Source: Cohnella fermenti
GTDB lineage: Bacteria > Bacillota > Bacilli > Paenibacillales > Paenibacillaceae
Reading direction: 5' to 3'
DNA length: 64,000 nucleotides
NCBI RefSeq assembly: GCF_004801405.1
Contig: NZ_SSOB01000031.1
Coordinates: 32,049-96,048 of the forward strand
Within the stretch, counting starts at the first letter, position 1, and every line of letters starts with the position of its first letter. The notes under the pieces were generated by a model, which was given only the letters and a program-made list of their open reading frames with translations, was not told the DNA's origin and ran no database searches. Shown piece by piece: positions 1-8,060 of the stretch. The position numbers and the translations under genes are program-made.

Positions 1-1934
1 AGGTTCCGATGGACTGGACGTGGGAGCAGTTGGCATGGAGCGGCTACGAGGCGGACAAGCTGGCCGCCGGCTTGCGGAAGCTCGAGTTCAAGTCGCTGAT
101 CGAGCGGCTGGACTTGTATGCCGCCGGAACGGGGGCGGCCGGGGGATCGGGAGCGGAGGCGGAACCCGCCGAGCTTCTTGTGTACCAGGCCGTTGAGAAC
201 GAGGCGGCTTGGGCCAAGCTGAACGGAGATTTGCAGGCGGCGGATCTTGTCATTGTCGAGTCGCACGGGGACAATCCGCATCAGAGCGAAGGCATCGCGC
301 TTGCGGTGGCGACGCCGGAACGAAGCTACATTGTGTCGTACGAGCAATTGACAGGCCCGGAGGCGGCCAAGCTGCGCGAGTGGCTGGCCGACGAGGGCGC
401 GGCCAAGACGGGGTACGATCTCCACCGCGCGGAGCTGGTGCTGGCGCGGTCCGGCATCGTGCTGCGCGGCCAGCAGTTCGACGTGCAGCTTGCCGCTTAC
501 CTGCTCGACCCGACCGAGGCGGACCCTTCCCTGGCGGGGCTGCTTCAGCGCCACGGGCTGCGGACGATCCCGCCGGACGAGGCGGTATACGGCAAGGGAG
601 CCAAGTTCAGGCTGCCGGGGCCGGATGCCCTGCGCGCGCATCTGGCGGCGAAGGCCGGTGCGGTTCGGCGCCTCGCGAAGCCGCTGGCGGAGGAGCTGGA
701 CGAGAGCGGGATGCGGACGCTCTACTATGAGCTGGAGCAGCCGCTCGCCGTTATTCTTGCCGGAATGGAGAAGCTCGGCATTACGACGAAGGCGGAAGCG
801 CTGGAGGAGCTCGGCAAGGAGTTCCAGGTCGGCATCGAGAGCATGATGGCGAGCGTCCACCGCCATGCCGGCATGGAATTCAACATCGGCTCGACCAAGC
901 AGCTCGGCGAAGTGCTGTTCGACAAGCTCGGACTGCCTTCCGGCCGCAAGACGAAGACGGGCTACTCGACCGATGCGGAGGTGCTCGAGCGTCTCGCTCC
1001 GTATCATGAGATCGTGCAGCTTATTCTGAATTACCGAACGCTGACGAAGCTGCAATCGACCTATATCGAAGGGCTGCTGAAGGAAATTCGGCCGGAGGAC
1101 GGGAAGATCCACACCTTCTTCCGCCAGACGATCGCCGCGACGGGACGGCTCAGCAGCCAGTTCCCGAACCTGCAGAACATCCCGATTCGGCTTGAGGAAG
1201 GGCGGCAGATCCGGAAGGCGTTCGTCCCTTCGGAAGCCGGCTGGCTTATTCTCGCGGCGGACTACTCGCAGATCGAGCTGCGCGTTCTTGCGCATATCTC
1301 GGGAGACGAGGGACTGAAGGAAGCGTTCCGCAACGAGATGGATATCCATACGAAGACGGCGATGGACGTGTTCGGAGTGACGCCGGAGCAGGTCGATTCG
1401 AATATGCGCCGGCAGGCGAAGGCGGTCAACTTCGGCATCGTCTACGGCATCAGCGATTACGGCTTGTCGCAGAATCTGAACATTACGCGGAAGGAAGCGG
1501 GCGACTTCATCGAGCAGTACCTGAGCGCGTTCCCCGGCGTCCGGAGATACATGGACGACATCAAGGAGCAGGCGCGCCGGGACGGCTACGTGACGACGCT
1601 GCTCGGGCGCCGCCGCTACCTGCCGGACATCAAGGCGTCGAACTTCAATCTGCGTTCGTTCGCCGAACGCACGGCGATGAATACGCCGATCCAAGGAACG
1701 GCCGCCGACATTATCAAGTTCGCGATGGTGAGAATGGACGAAGCGCTCAAGTCGCGGAAGCTTAGAAGCCGAATGCTGCTTCAGGTGCATGACGAACTTG
1801 TGTTCGAGGTGCCGCCGGAGGAGCTTGAGACGATGAAGGCGATCGTGCCTGCCATCATGGCCGAGGCGTTCCCGCTCGATGTCCCGCTGAAGGCGGACGT
1901 CAATGTCGGCACGAATTGGTATGAAGCCAAATAA
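1..1934 (+). CDS. polA: DNA polymerase I, C-terminal part (5' end outside window)
   Basis: Replication and repair polymerase that fills gaps and replaces Okazaki primers. The reading frame is open from the first base, so the gene is cut by the window edge and the N-terminal 5'-nuclease domain is missing; about 640 residues remain. From the Met at position 9 the visible part has a 3'-5' exonuclease-like domain (residues about 70-230) without the usual Asp-Glu catalytic pair (it reads LVIVESHGD), so proofreading is probably absent, as in Bacillus Pol I. The polymerase domain follows: motif A DYSQIELRVLAH near residue 418, motif B RRQAKAVNFGIVYG near 467 and motif C LLQVHDELVFEVP near 590. A strong hairpin follows the stop, and mutM lies 107 bases downstream, the usual order in Bacillota. 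Confidence 0.97.
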   Translation, partial: VPMDWTWEQLAWSGYEADKLAAGLRKLEFKSLIERLDLYAAGTGAAGGSGAEAEPAELLVYQAVENEAAWAKLNGDLQAADLVIVESHGDNPHQSEGIALAVATPERSYIVSYEQLTGPEAAKLREWLADEGAAKTGYDLHRAELVLARSGIVLRGQQFDVQLAAYLLDPTEADPSLAGLLQRHGLRTIPPDEAVYGKGAKFRLPGPDALRAHLAAKAGAVRRLAKPLAEELDESGMRTLYYELEQPLAVILAGMEKLGITTKAEALEELGKEFQVGIESMMASVHRHAGMEFNIGSTKQLGEVLFDKLGLPSGRKTKTGYSTDAEVLERLAPYHEIVQLILNYRTLTKLQSTYIEGLLKEIRPEDGKIHTFFRQTIAATGRLSSQFPNLQNIPIRLEEGRQIRKAFVPSEAGWLILAADYSQIELRVLAHISGDEGLKEAFRNEMDIHTKTAMDVFGVTPEQVDSNMRRQAKAVNFGIVYGISDYGLSQNLNITRKEAGDFIEQYLSAFPGVRRYMDDIKEQARRDGYVTTLLGRRRYLPDIKASNFNLRSFAERTAMNTPIQGTAADIIKFAMVRMDEALKSRKLRSRMLLQVHDELVFEVPPEELETMKAIVPAIMAEAFPLDVPLKADVNVGTNWYEAK

Positions 1935-1949
1935 AGGCATTGCCGTCTT

Positions 1950-1980
1950 GCGGCCTGAACCGGGTGGTTCAGGCCGCTTC
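1950..1980 (+). terminator. Hairpin after polA
   Basis: A 12-bp perfect stem (1950-1961 with 1966-1977) closes a 4-base loop and is followed by TTCTAT, a weak U-tract. It probably ends or stabilises the polA transcript. A TATAAT at 1988-1993 lies just beyond, so mutM may have its own promoter. Confidence 0.6.
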
Positions 1981-2041
1981 TATGCGTTATAATTAATAGG
2001 ATAAGCAAAAAGTCAAGAGAGAGAAAGAGAGGGGAACAGCG

Positions 2042-2986
2042 ATGCCGGAGTTGCCGGAGGTCGAGACGGTATGCCGCACCTTGAATAGCCTTATCGTCGG
2101 GAAGACGATCGGGCGAGTGACGGTAAGCTTGCCCCGAATTATTCAGAAGCCCGACGATCCGCAATTGTTCGCTGCCCTGCTCGAGGGGCGAACCTTCCTT
2201 GGAGTGGAGAGAAGAGGGAAGTTTATCCGCTTGCTCCTCGACGGAATCGTTCTCGTGTCTCACCTGCGAATGGAAGGGCGATACGGGCTTTACCGGGAGG
2301 AAGAGCCCGTCGAAGTTCATACTCATGTTATTTTCCACTTTACGGATGGAACCGCGCTGCGATACAAGGACGTTCGCCAATTCGGAACGATGCACTTGTT
2401 CGAGCCGGGGATGGAGCTGCGGTCCGCCCCGCTGAAGAAGCTCGGGCTCGAGCCGCTCGACGAGGCGTTCACTGCCGATGCGTTCGCGCGCGCGATCGAA
2501 CGTCGGACCACCAAGATCAAGCCGCTGCTCTTGAACCAGGAGGTCATCGTCGGACTTGGCAATATCTACGTCGACGAGGCGCTTCACGAGGCGGGCATTC
2601 ATCCCGAGAGGACGGCCGACGGCCTGAGCCGTTCCGAGCGGAAGCGGCTGCATGAAGCGATCGTGTCCACGCTCCGCTCGGCGGTCGAAGCCGGCGGTTC
2701 CTCCATTAAATCTTATGTGAACGGACAGGGCGAGATGGGCATGTTCCAGCATAAGCTAAGAGCATACGGACGAACCGGGGAGGCCTGCCGCAGGTGCGGC
2801 GGCGAGATCGTGAAGTTCGTGCTCGGAGGCCGAGGCACCCATGTGTGCCCGAAGTGCCAGAAGCCGCCGAAGCCGCTGGCCGGAACCGGCGCCGCGAAGC
2901 GCTTGACTCAGAACAATGCGGTGAAGAGAAGGCTGGACGGAATGCCGACGGGCGGGAAGAAGGCTTCTTCGGGCCAAGCACGCTGA
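2042..2986 (+). CDS. mutM: Formamidopyrimidine-DNA glycosylase (Fpg/MutM)
   Basis: Base-excision repair enzyme that removes oxidised purines such as 8-oxoguanine and nicks the abasic site. The N-terminus MPELPEVETV carries the catalytic Pro (after Met removal) and the following Glu. The helix-two-turn-helix region with LLNQEVIVGLGNIYVDEAL is at about 165-185, and a C-terminal zinc finger (CRRCGG...CPKC) at about 250-280. The protein is 314 residues, about 40 longer than the usual 270-280, because a basic, low-complexity tail follows the zinc finger. A purine-rich Shine-Dalgarno (GAGAGGGGAA) precedes the ATG. It is the first gene of mutM-ytaF-coaE-transglycosylase. Confidence 0.97.
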   Translation: MPELPEVETVCRTLNSLIVGKTIGRVTVSLPRIIQKPDDPQLFAALLEGRTFLGVERRGKFIRLLLDGIVLVSHLRMEGRYGLYREEEPVEVHTHVIFHFTDGTALRYKDVRQFGTMHLFEPGMELRSAPLKKLGLEPLDEAFTADAFARAIERRTTKIKPLLLNQEVIVGLGNIYVDEALHEAGIHPERTADGLSRSERKRLHEAIVSTLRSAVEAGGSSIKSYVNGQGEMGMFQHKLRAYGRTGEACRRCGGEIVKFVLGGRGTHVCPKCQKPPKPLAGTGAAKRLTQNNAVKRRLDGMPTGGKKASSGQAR

Positions 2987-3092
2987 CGCCGAGGGGGCAA
3001 GAAGGCCGGAATCTGCATAGGATGGAACAGAGCCGCAGCGGCGCAAGGCGCCGCGACCGGCCGAGGCTTCATGTATGCAGGAGGAACGCCCG

Positions 3093-3779
3093 ATGCACCC
3101 ATACGGCATGTTATCCCTTATCCTGCTGTCCATGGCGGTCAGCCTGGACGGCTTCGGAGTCGGAATTACGTACGGCTTGCGCAAGATCCGGATTCCCGTC
3201 GTCTCGGTCCTGATCATCTCTATCTGTTCGGGACTCGTCATTCTGCTGTCGATGCTGGTCGGCGTTGCGCTCTCATCCTGGCTGTCCCCGGACGGGGCGT
3301 CGGCGCTTGGGGCGATCATCCTGATTGCGATCGGAGGCTGGGCGCTGCTGCGCTTCATCCGCAATCGCGGGCAGGACGGAGAAGAGAGCGGGAACGAGGA
3401 GCCGAAGGAGGCTCCGGTGCCGCGGTCCGCCCAGAAGCGCGCTCTGATTACGCTGGAGATTCGAAGATTGGGCATCATCGTTCAGATTCTGCGCACCCCT
3501 TCCGTCGCCGACGTGGACCGCTCGGGCATCATAACGACGGGAGAAGCGTTCCTTCTCGGAATCGCGCTGTCGCTCGATGCGTTCGGGGCCGGGATCGGAG
3601 CCGCGCTTGTCGGATATCCGCCGCTCGTTACCGCCTTGCTGATCGCAACGACAAGCGGCCTGTTCCTCTGGCTTGGAATGAGGGTAGGTTTTCTGGTGGC
3701 GGGAATGCGATGGGTAAGGCGCTTAAGCGTGCTTCCCGGCATTATTCTTATCGTTATGGGAATTATGAAGCTGTTATAG
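3093..3779 (+). CDS. ytaF: YtaF-like sporulation membrane protein (MntP-related)
   Basis: Polytopic membrane protein of 228 residues. The sequence shows two halves of hydrophobic helices, each with a similar SLDxFG signature (AVSLDGFGVGITYG near residue 12 and ALSLDAFGAGIGAAL near 160), joined by a charged linker rich in Glu and Arg. This internal duplication is typical of the MntP/YtaF family. In Bacillus the orthologue lies between mutM and coaE, as here; its biochemical role is not settled. I chose the ATG at 3093 because AGGAGG at 3079-3084 sits 8 bases upstream; an in-frame ATG at 3075 has no such site. Confidence 0.9.
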   Translation: MHPYGMLSLILLSMAVSLDGFGVGITYGLRKIRIPVVSVLIISICSGLVILLSMLVGVALSSWLSPDGASALGAIILIAIGGWALLRFIRNRGQDGEESGNEEPKEAPVPRSAQKRALITLEIRRLGIIVQILRTPSVADVDRSGIITTGEAFLLGIALSLDAFGAGIGAALVGYPPLVTALLIATTSGLFLWLGMRVGFLVAGMRWVRRLSVLPGIILIVMGIMKLL

Positions 3780-3799
3780 ACAAAGTCGAGGTGCCGAGC

Positions 3800-4396
3800 A
3801 TGAATATGGGATTGACCGGTGGGATCGCCACCGGCAAGAGCACCGTCAGCCGGCTGCTCGTGGAACGAGGCGCAGCCCTTGTGGATGCGGATCGAATTGC
3901 CCGGGAGGTCGTCGAGCCCGGGCAAGCTCCTCTTCGCCGGATCGCAGAGCGGTTCGGACAAGCCGTCCTGCTGGAGGACGGAACGCTGAACCGCAAGAGG
4001 CTCGGGGAGATCGTGTTCTCCGACCCCGCCGAACGCGCGGCTCTGGAGCAGATTACCCATCCGGCGATTCGCGCCGTCATGAAGGACAAGATGGCCGCCT
4101 TCGAGCGTGAGGACCCGAAGCGTCTCGTTGTGGTCGACGTTCCTCTCTTGTACGAATCGGGGCTCGAACCTCTTTTTCACAGAGTGATGGTCGTGTACGT
4201 GCCAAGGGAGCTCCAACTCGCTCGGCTGATGGAGAGGGATGGGCTGACTGCGGAGGCGGCAAGCCGCCGCTTGGGCGCCCAGATGGACATCGAGGAGAAG
4301 CGAAGGCGGGCGGATGACGTGATCGACAACTCGGGAAGCCTGGAGGATACGATCCGGCAGCTCGATTCCTTCTGGCAGGAGCGCGGACTTCGATGA
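3800..4396 (+). CDS. coaE: Dephospho-CoA kinase
   Basis: Catalyses the last step of coenzyme A synthesis, phosphorylation of dephospho-CoA by ATP. The P-loop GLTGGIATGKST is at residues 4-15, DADRIAREVV follows near 38, and VVVDVPLLYESG is near 115. The length of 198 residues is normal. The open frame extends far upstream, but that part is a shadow of ytaF. The ATG at 3800 has GAGGTG at 3788-3793 six bases upstream; a GTG at 3791 is an alternative. The stop overlaps the start of the next gene by four bases (ATGA), so the two are probably translationally coupled. Confidence 0.95.
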   Translation: MNMGLTGGIATGKSTVSRLLVERGAALVDADRIAREVVEPGQAPLRRIAERFGQAVLLEDGTLNRKRLGEIVFSDPAERAALEQITHPAIRAVMKDKMAAFEREDPKRLVVVDVPLLYESGLEPLFHRVMVVYVPRELQLARLMERDGLTAEAASRRLGAQMDIEEKRRRADDVIDNSGSLEDTIRQLDSFWQERGLR

Positions 4397-4971
4397 GGAA
4401 GGGACATGCCAAGCGCAGAAGAAGGTTGGTGCTTCTCCTGTTCCTTGTCGTTGTCGGACTGCTGTTTTACCAATCGGAGTGGCTTGGCAGAACGATTTAT
4501 CCGATATATTATAAGGATGAAATTCAGCGAAGCGCCGATCGGTATCAGATCGATCCGAAGCTGATCGCCGCCGTCATCCGTGTAGAATCGAATTACAAGG
4601 CGGGAGCGGTATCTCCGAAGGGTGCATTGGGAATTATGCAGGTCATGCCGGAGACGGCGCGTTGGATTCTCGAGAAGGAAGACTTCGGGGCGATCACGAT
4701 CGAAGATATCGGCCGCAATCCCGAGGCGGGCATCCGGGTCGGAACGTGGTACATACAGGAGCTGCTGCGACAGTTCGACGGCAACCTGAACTTGAGCCTG
4801 GCCGCTTACAACGCCGGTCCCGGCAAGGTGAAGACATGGGTCGCGGAGCAGGTATGGGACGGGTCCGAGAAGCGAATCGCGGATATTCCGTACGGCGAGA
4901 CGAGGCATTACGTGAAGAAGGTTCTGTATTATTACAACAAGTATCAGGAAGTTCATAAGGACTCATTCTAA
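4393..4971 (+). CDS. Membrane-anchored lytic murein transglycosylase (SLT domain)
   Basis: Cleaves peptidoglycan between N-acetylmuramic acid and N-acetylglucosamine outside the membrane. A basic N-terminus and one hydrophobic segment (about 12-26) form a signal anchor. The SLT domain follows: catalytic Glu in AAVIRVESNYK (E65), then GALGIMQVMPETA (about 77-89) and NLSLAAYNAGPGKV (about 131-144). At 192 residues it is a compact single-domain member. It overlaps coaE by four bases and closes the mutM operon. Confidence 0.93.
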   Translation: MRKGHAKRRRRLVLLLFLVVVGLLFYQSEWLGRTIYPIYYKDEIQRSADRYQIDPKLIAAVIRVESNYKAGAVSPKGALGIMQVMPETARWILEKEDFGAITIEDIGRNPEAGIRVGTWYIQELLRQFDGNLNLSLAAYNAGPGKVKTWVAEQVWDGSEKRIADIPYGETRHYVKKVLYYYNKYQEVHKDSF

Positions 4972-5003
4972 GCTCGACAGCCGTCAGTCCGCAATGAGAA
5001 GAA

Positions 5004-5028
5004 CCTTGAAGCCGGCATGGCTTCAAGG
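5004..5028 (-). terminator. Hairpin terminator between convergent genes
   Basis: A 10-bp perfect stem (5004-5013 with 5019-5028) has a 5-base loop. On the minus strand it is followed by TTCTTCTCATT, so it serves the spore protein gene best; it may also stop the transglycosylase transcript. Confidence 0.7.
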
Positions 5029-5051
5029 CCCTTCATGAAGAATGCGGATTG

Positions 5052-5270
5052 TTACTTGAATTGACCGGCAAGTTGCTGCTCGGCGATCTGAACCAGACGT
5101 TTGGTGATTTGTCCACCGATCGAGCCTGTGTCGCGGGTTACCATGTTGCCATAGTAACCGTCTTGAGGAATCGCGATACCGAGTTCCTGCGCCACTTCGT
5201 ACTTCAGTTGGTCCAGCGCGCCGATCGCTTGAGGGACGACCAGCGTGTTGCTGCGGGATCCTGCACCCAT
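5052..5270 (-). CDS. Alpha/beta-type small acid-soluble spore protein
   Basis: Binds and protects DNA in the dormant forespore. The 72 residues match the family: ALDQLKYEVAQELGI near residue 18, GNMVTRDTGSIGGQITKRLV near 41, and a Gln-rich end. The GDL-type protease cleavage motif is not obvious; the equivalent place reads KYEVAQELGI. An AAGGAGGTG ribosome site lies just before the ATG at 5270. The gene is monocistronic and ends at a hairpin. Expression under the forespore sigma factor is expected for the family, but I did not identify the promoter. Confidence 0.95.
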   Translation of the reverse strand: MGAGSRSNTLVVPQAIGALDQLKYEVAQELGIAIPQDGYYGNMVTRDTGSIGGQITKRLVQIAEQQLAGQFK

Positions 5271-5406
5271 TGTTGTTCACCTCCTTGCGGTTGGTACAAG
5301 TATTATGTGCAGGAATGTCCGCGACATGTAGGAACGGCGTTGGCAATTATCGGATAACGTCGAAGAACAAAACAAAAGCGCGAATAGAGAGGAGATGAAG
5401 CAACGA

Positions 5407-5868
5407 GTGAAGTGCCCATTCTGCGATTACAACGGTACGAAGGTGCTTGATTCCCGGCCTGCGAACGACAACAAGTCGATCCGCCGCCGCAGAGAGTGCG
5501 AGCAATGCAGCAGACGGTTCACGACCTTCGAGATGGTCGAGGAGACGCCGCTGATCGTCATCAAGAAGGACGGGGGACGCGAAGAATTCAGCCGTGACAA
5601 GGTGCTGCGCGGCTTGCTGCGCTCCTGCGAGAAGCGCCCCGTGTCCATCGAACAACTGGAGGTGATCGTCTCCAACGTGGAGCGCGATCTGCGCAATACC
5701 GCGAACCCGGAGATCGAGAGCCGCATCATCGGCGAATTGCTTATGGAACAGCTATACAACGTGGATGAAGTCGCTTACGTTCGCTTCGCTTCCGTTTATC
5801 GCCAGTTCAAGGACATCAATATGTTCCTGAAGGAACTGAACGTATTGATCAACAAGCACGGCATTTAG
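5407..5868 (+). CDS. nrdR: Transcriptional repressor NrdR
   Basis: Nucleotide-sensing zinc-ribbon repressor of ribonucleotide reductase genes. The N-terminal ribbon has two CxxC pairs (CPFC and CEQC), followed by RRRRECEQCSRRFTTFE and an ATP-cone domain with VIKKDGGREEFSRDKV. I place the start at GTG 5407, giving the conserved MKCPFC beginning and 153 residues; an in-frame ATG at 5395 sits directly against the GAGGAG ribosome site and would add four residues. The gene is divergent from the spore protein gene. Confidence 0.95.
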   Translation: MKCPFCDYNGTKVLDSRPANDNKSIRRRRECEQCSRRFTTFEMVEETPLIVIKKDGGREEFSRDKVLRGLLRSCEKRPVSIEQLEVIVSNVERDLRNTANPEIESRIIGELLMEQLYNVDEVAYVRFASVYRQFKDINMFLKELNVLINKHGI

Positions 5869-6084
5869 CCTGCAGCGCAGCGGGCGGCAGGCGCTCCGCC
5901 GGGGCTCCGGGAGGAAGGAGGCCCAGGGGAAGCTAAGTTCTCCGGGAGGTTCTCCAAGAGCTTATGCGGGGCGCCGACCTGTCGTCTTCCAATCTGAAGT
6001 CGGATGTGCATTGGCAGCATTTGCACATAACAAGCCAACTGGGCCAATCGGCAAAAAAGTTCGTCCATATGCTCGAAAATCCGT

Positions 6085-6112
6085 TGACACCCCGTAGGGC
6101 CGTATGATACAC
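6085..6112 (+). promoter_or_regulatory. Probable promoter of the tRNA cluster
   Basis: TTGACA at 6085-6090 is followed by a GC-rich spacer and TATGATAC at 6104-6111, about 35 bases before tRNA-Ala. The spacing is shorter than 17 for the best -10 match, so the exact -10 box is uncertain. Confidence 0.55.
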
Positions 6113-6145
6113 TCATTCTTGTCGCCAAGAGAGGCAAGGCATTAC

Positions 6146-6221
6146 GGGCCCATAGCTCAGCTGGGAGAGCGCATCGCTGGCAGCGATGAGGTCAGGGGTT
6201 CGATCCCCCTTGGGTCCACCA
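6146..6221 (+). tRNA. tRNA-Ala (anticodon GGC)
   Basis: Seventy-six bases fold as a cloverleaf: acceptor GGGCCCA with TGGGTCC, anticodon loop CTGGCAG giving GGC, T-loop GTTCGAT, and an encoded CCA end. First gene of the tRNA cluster. Confidence 0.97.
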
Positions 6222-6238
6222 AATAAGCCTAACGATGT

Positions 6239-6314
<76 letters not shown>

Positions 6315-6356
6315 GTCCCTTTCATTAGGCGCAGGCAAGACGGAATGACAGGATAT

Positions 6357-6432
<76 letters not shown>

Positions 6433-6471
6433 TTCATTTCCGAATGGCCCGGTGGCACAACTTCATAATAT

Positions 6472-6547
<76 letters not shown>

Positions 6548-6560
6548 GCTTCTTAAACCG

Positions 6561-6584
6561 AAACGGCAGCGATGCCGTTTTTTT
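6561..6584 (+). terminator. Terminator of the tRNA cluster
   Basis: The stem AAACGGCA/TGCCGTTT with a GCGA loop runs into an uninterrupted T-tract: a textbook intrinsic terminator. Confidence 0.9.
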
Positions 6585-6721
6585 AGCATTTACGCCTGTG
6601 AGCGCCAATTATTGCAGGTGTTTAATGAATACACTCCCGCAGCCGGATGTCTTTGTCAATTGTTGTATTGACCTGGATCTTCCGGTTGTCTATAATTGAG
6701 ACTATGTAACCGACCAAGACG

Positions 6722-6781
6722 AAGGGGCGCTTCGCTGGCAGCCATAGAGGTCAGCGGTCCGACCCCGCCAAGGTTCCACCA
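6722..6781 (+). pseudogene. Decayed tRNA-Ala-like fragment
   Basis: This stretch aligns with the 3' two-thirds of the tRNA-Ala at 6146: the anticodon arm TTCGCTGGCAG, then GAGGTCAG, a T-arm with loop TCCGACC, and TTCCACCA at the end. The 5' acceptor strand and D-arm are not recognisable, the anticodon stem has an extra base, and the acceptor 3' strand has no partner upstream. It is therefore a remnant rather than a working tRNA. A terminator still follows at 6795, as if this was once a separate tRNA transcription unit. Confidence 0.7.
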
Positions 6782-6794
6782 TATACGATGATCC

Positions 6795-6819
6795 AACCCT
6801 TCCATAGACAGGGTTTTTC
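6795..6819 (+). terminator. Terminator after the tRNA remnant
   Basis: AACCCT pairs with AGGGTT across a 9-base loop and the stem runs into TTTTTCTTG. The rest of 6820-6917 shows no gene and leads into the response regulator. Confidence 0.75.
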
Positions 6820-6917
6820 TTGTTTATTTAGATTTTTTCAAACTCCTGCCTACTTACTCCATCTCATGCGTAGCGCCCTTATTCGGCAACGGAACAGCCT
6901 GCAAGGAGGATATCTTG

Positions 6918-8060
6918 GTGAGAGTTCTATTGGTCGACGATGAACCATTGGCCTTGACCGGGCTTCGAATGGCAATAGAGAGCGAATTCGGCGATATGGA
7001 GATCGTAGCTGCGTATTCGAATCCGACGGAGGTCATTGCGGGCGCAATGGAGCATGGTCCGGATGTCGTATTCCTGGATATCCATATGCCCGAGATAGAT
7101 GGGCTGAAGCTCGCCAGACAGCTTCAAGCGATCGTACAGGGTATTGAAATCGTATTCATTACCAGCTACGACCAGTATGCGATTCGCGCATTCGAGCTCT
7201 ATGCTCTGGACTATATCATGAAGCCGGTGGAGAGACAGCGTTTGATCCAGACCGTCATGCGCGTCAAAGAAAAGCTGAATTGGAAAGGTTCGCTGAAACC
7301 GCCGAAGCCGGATTCGGCCTGGATTTGCTGCTTTGACCGAATCCGATTCCGACACCCCGGAATGGAGTCGCAGATTGTGAAGTGGCGAACGAGCAGGGCG
7401 CAGGAATTGTTCGCCTACCTGCTCCTTCATAGAAACCGGACGGTCAGTCGCAGCTCACTGCTTGAACTGTTATGGCCTGATATTGAGGAGACGAATACGG
7501 TGCAGCATCTCTATACGGAGATTTACCACGTCCGTCAAACCTTAAAGCGATATAAGATGGACATGATTTCTATTCAAGCCGGAGAACTGGAGGCCGGATA
7601 TCGGCTGGATATCGGTGAAGCGCGAGTGGATACGGAGGCGTGGGAACACACCGTGAAGCAATTGGGGCCACTTGATGCGAGTACGGTCGATGCTTATGAA
7701 CGCGCGCTGCACTCTTATGAAGGCATATATCTTGGGCAAAATGATTATGTTTGGGCGGAGCACGAACGGGAACGTCTGCGATTGATTTGGCTGTATAATA
7801 TGACCCGATTAAGCGAGTTCTATGAACAGCACGGAATGCAAGACAAGGCTATTCAAGTGAATAGGCGTGTTCAGGACCTGTATCCGGAAGAGGAGGCCTG
7901 CTACTTCGCGCTTATGAAATTGTTCGATTCCATCGGCAATAAGATCGAAGTGGAGGAACAATACTTGCTTCTTCGAACGAGGTTGGGAAGCGAGTTGGAG
8001 CTGCCGATCGGCGCTCATATCGTTCGCTGGTACGAACAGTGGAAATTGACTGCCGTATGA
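6918..8060 (+). CDS. Response regulator with REC, winged-helix and SARP-type BTAD domains
   Basis: Transcriptional response regulator. The receiver domain (about 1-115) has the acidic pair D7-D8, phospho-acceptor D54 in VVFLDIHMP, T82 and K102 in IMKPVE. A winged-helix region (about 150-215, RAQELFAYLLLHRNRTVSRSSLLELLWP) and a bacterial transcriptional activation domain (about 230-375) follow, as in SARP-like regulators. GTG at 6918 is preferred over TTG 6915 because AAGGAGGA at 6903-6910 is 7 bases upstream. Its stop overlaps an ATG at 8057 of the sensor kinase frame (ATGA), so the two are a coupled pair. Confidence 0.9.
   Translation: MRVLLVDDEPLALTGLRMAIESEFGDMEIVAAYSNPTEVIAGAMEHGPDVVFLDIHMPEIDGLKLARQLQAIVQGIEIVFITSYDQYAIRAFELYALDYIMKPVERQRLIQTVMRVKEKLNWKGSLKPPKPDSAWICCFDRIRFRHPGMESQIVKWRTSRAQELFAYLLLHRNRTVSRSSLLELLWPDIEETNTVQHLYTEIYHVRQTLKRYKMDMISIQAGELEAGYRLDIGEARVDTEAWEHTVKQLGPLDASTVDAYERALHSYEGIYLGQNDYVWAEHERERLRLIWLYNMTRLSEFYEQHGMQDKAIQVNRRVQDLYPEEEACYFALMKLFDSIGNKIEVEEQYLLLRTRLGSELELPIGAHIVRWYEQWKLTAV

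Noticed and set aside
3071..3799. Long N-terminal extension of coaE
   Set aside because: The extension is an off-frame reading of ytaF; the P-loop lies right after the ATG at 3800, which has a ribosome site.
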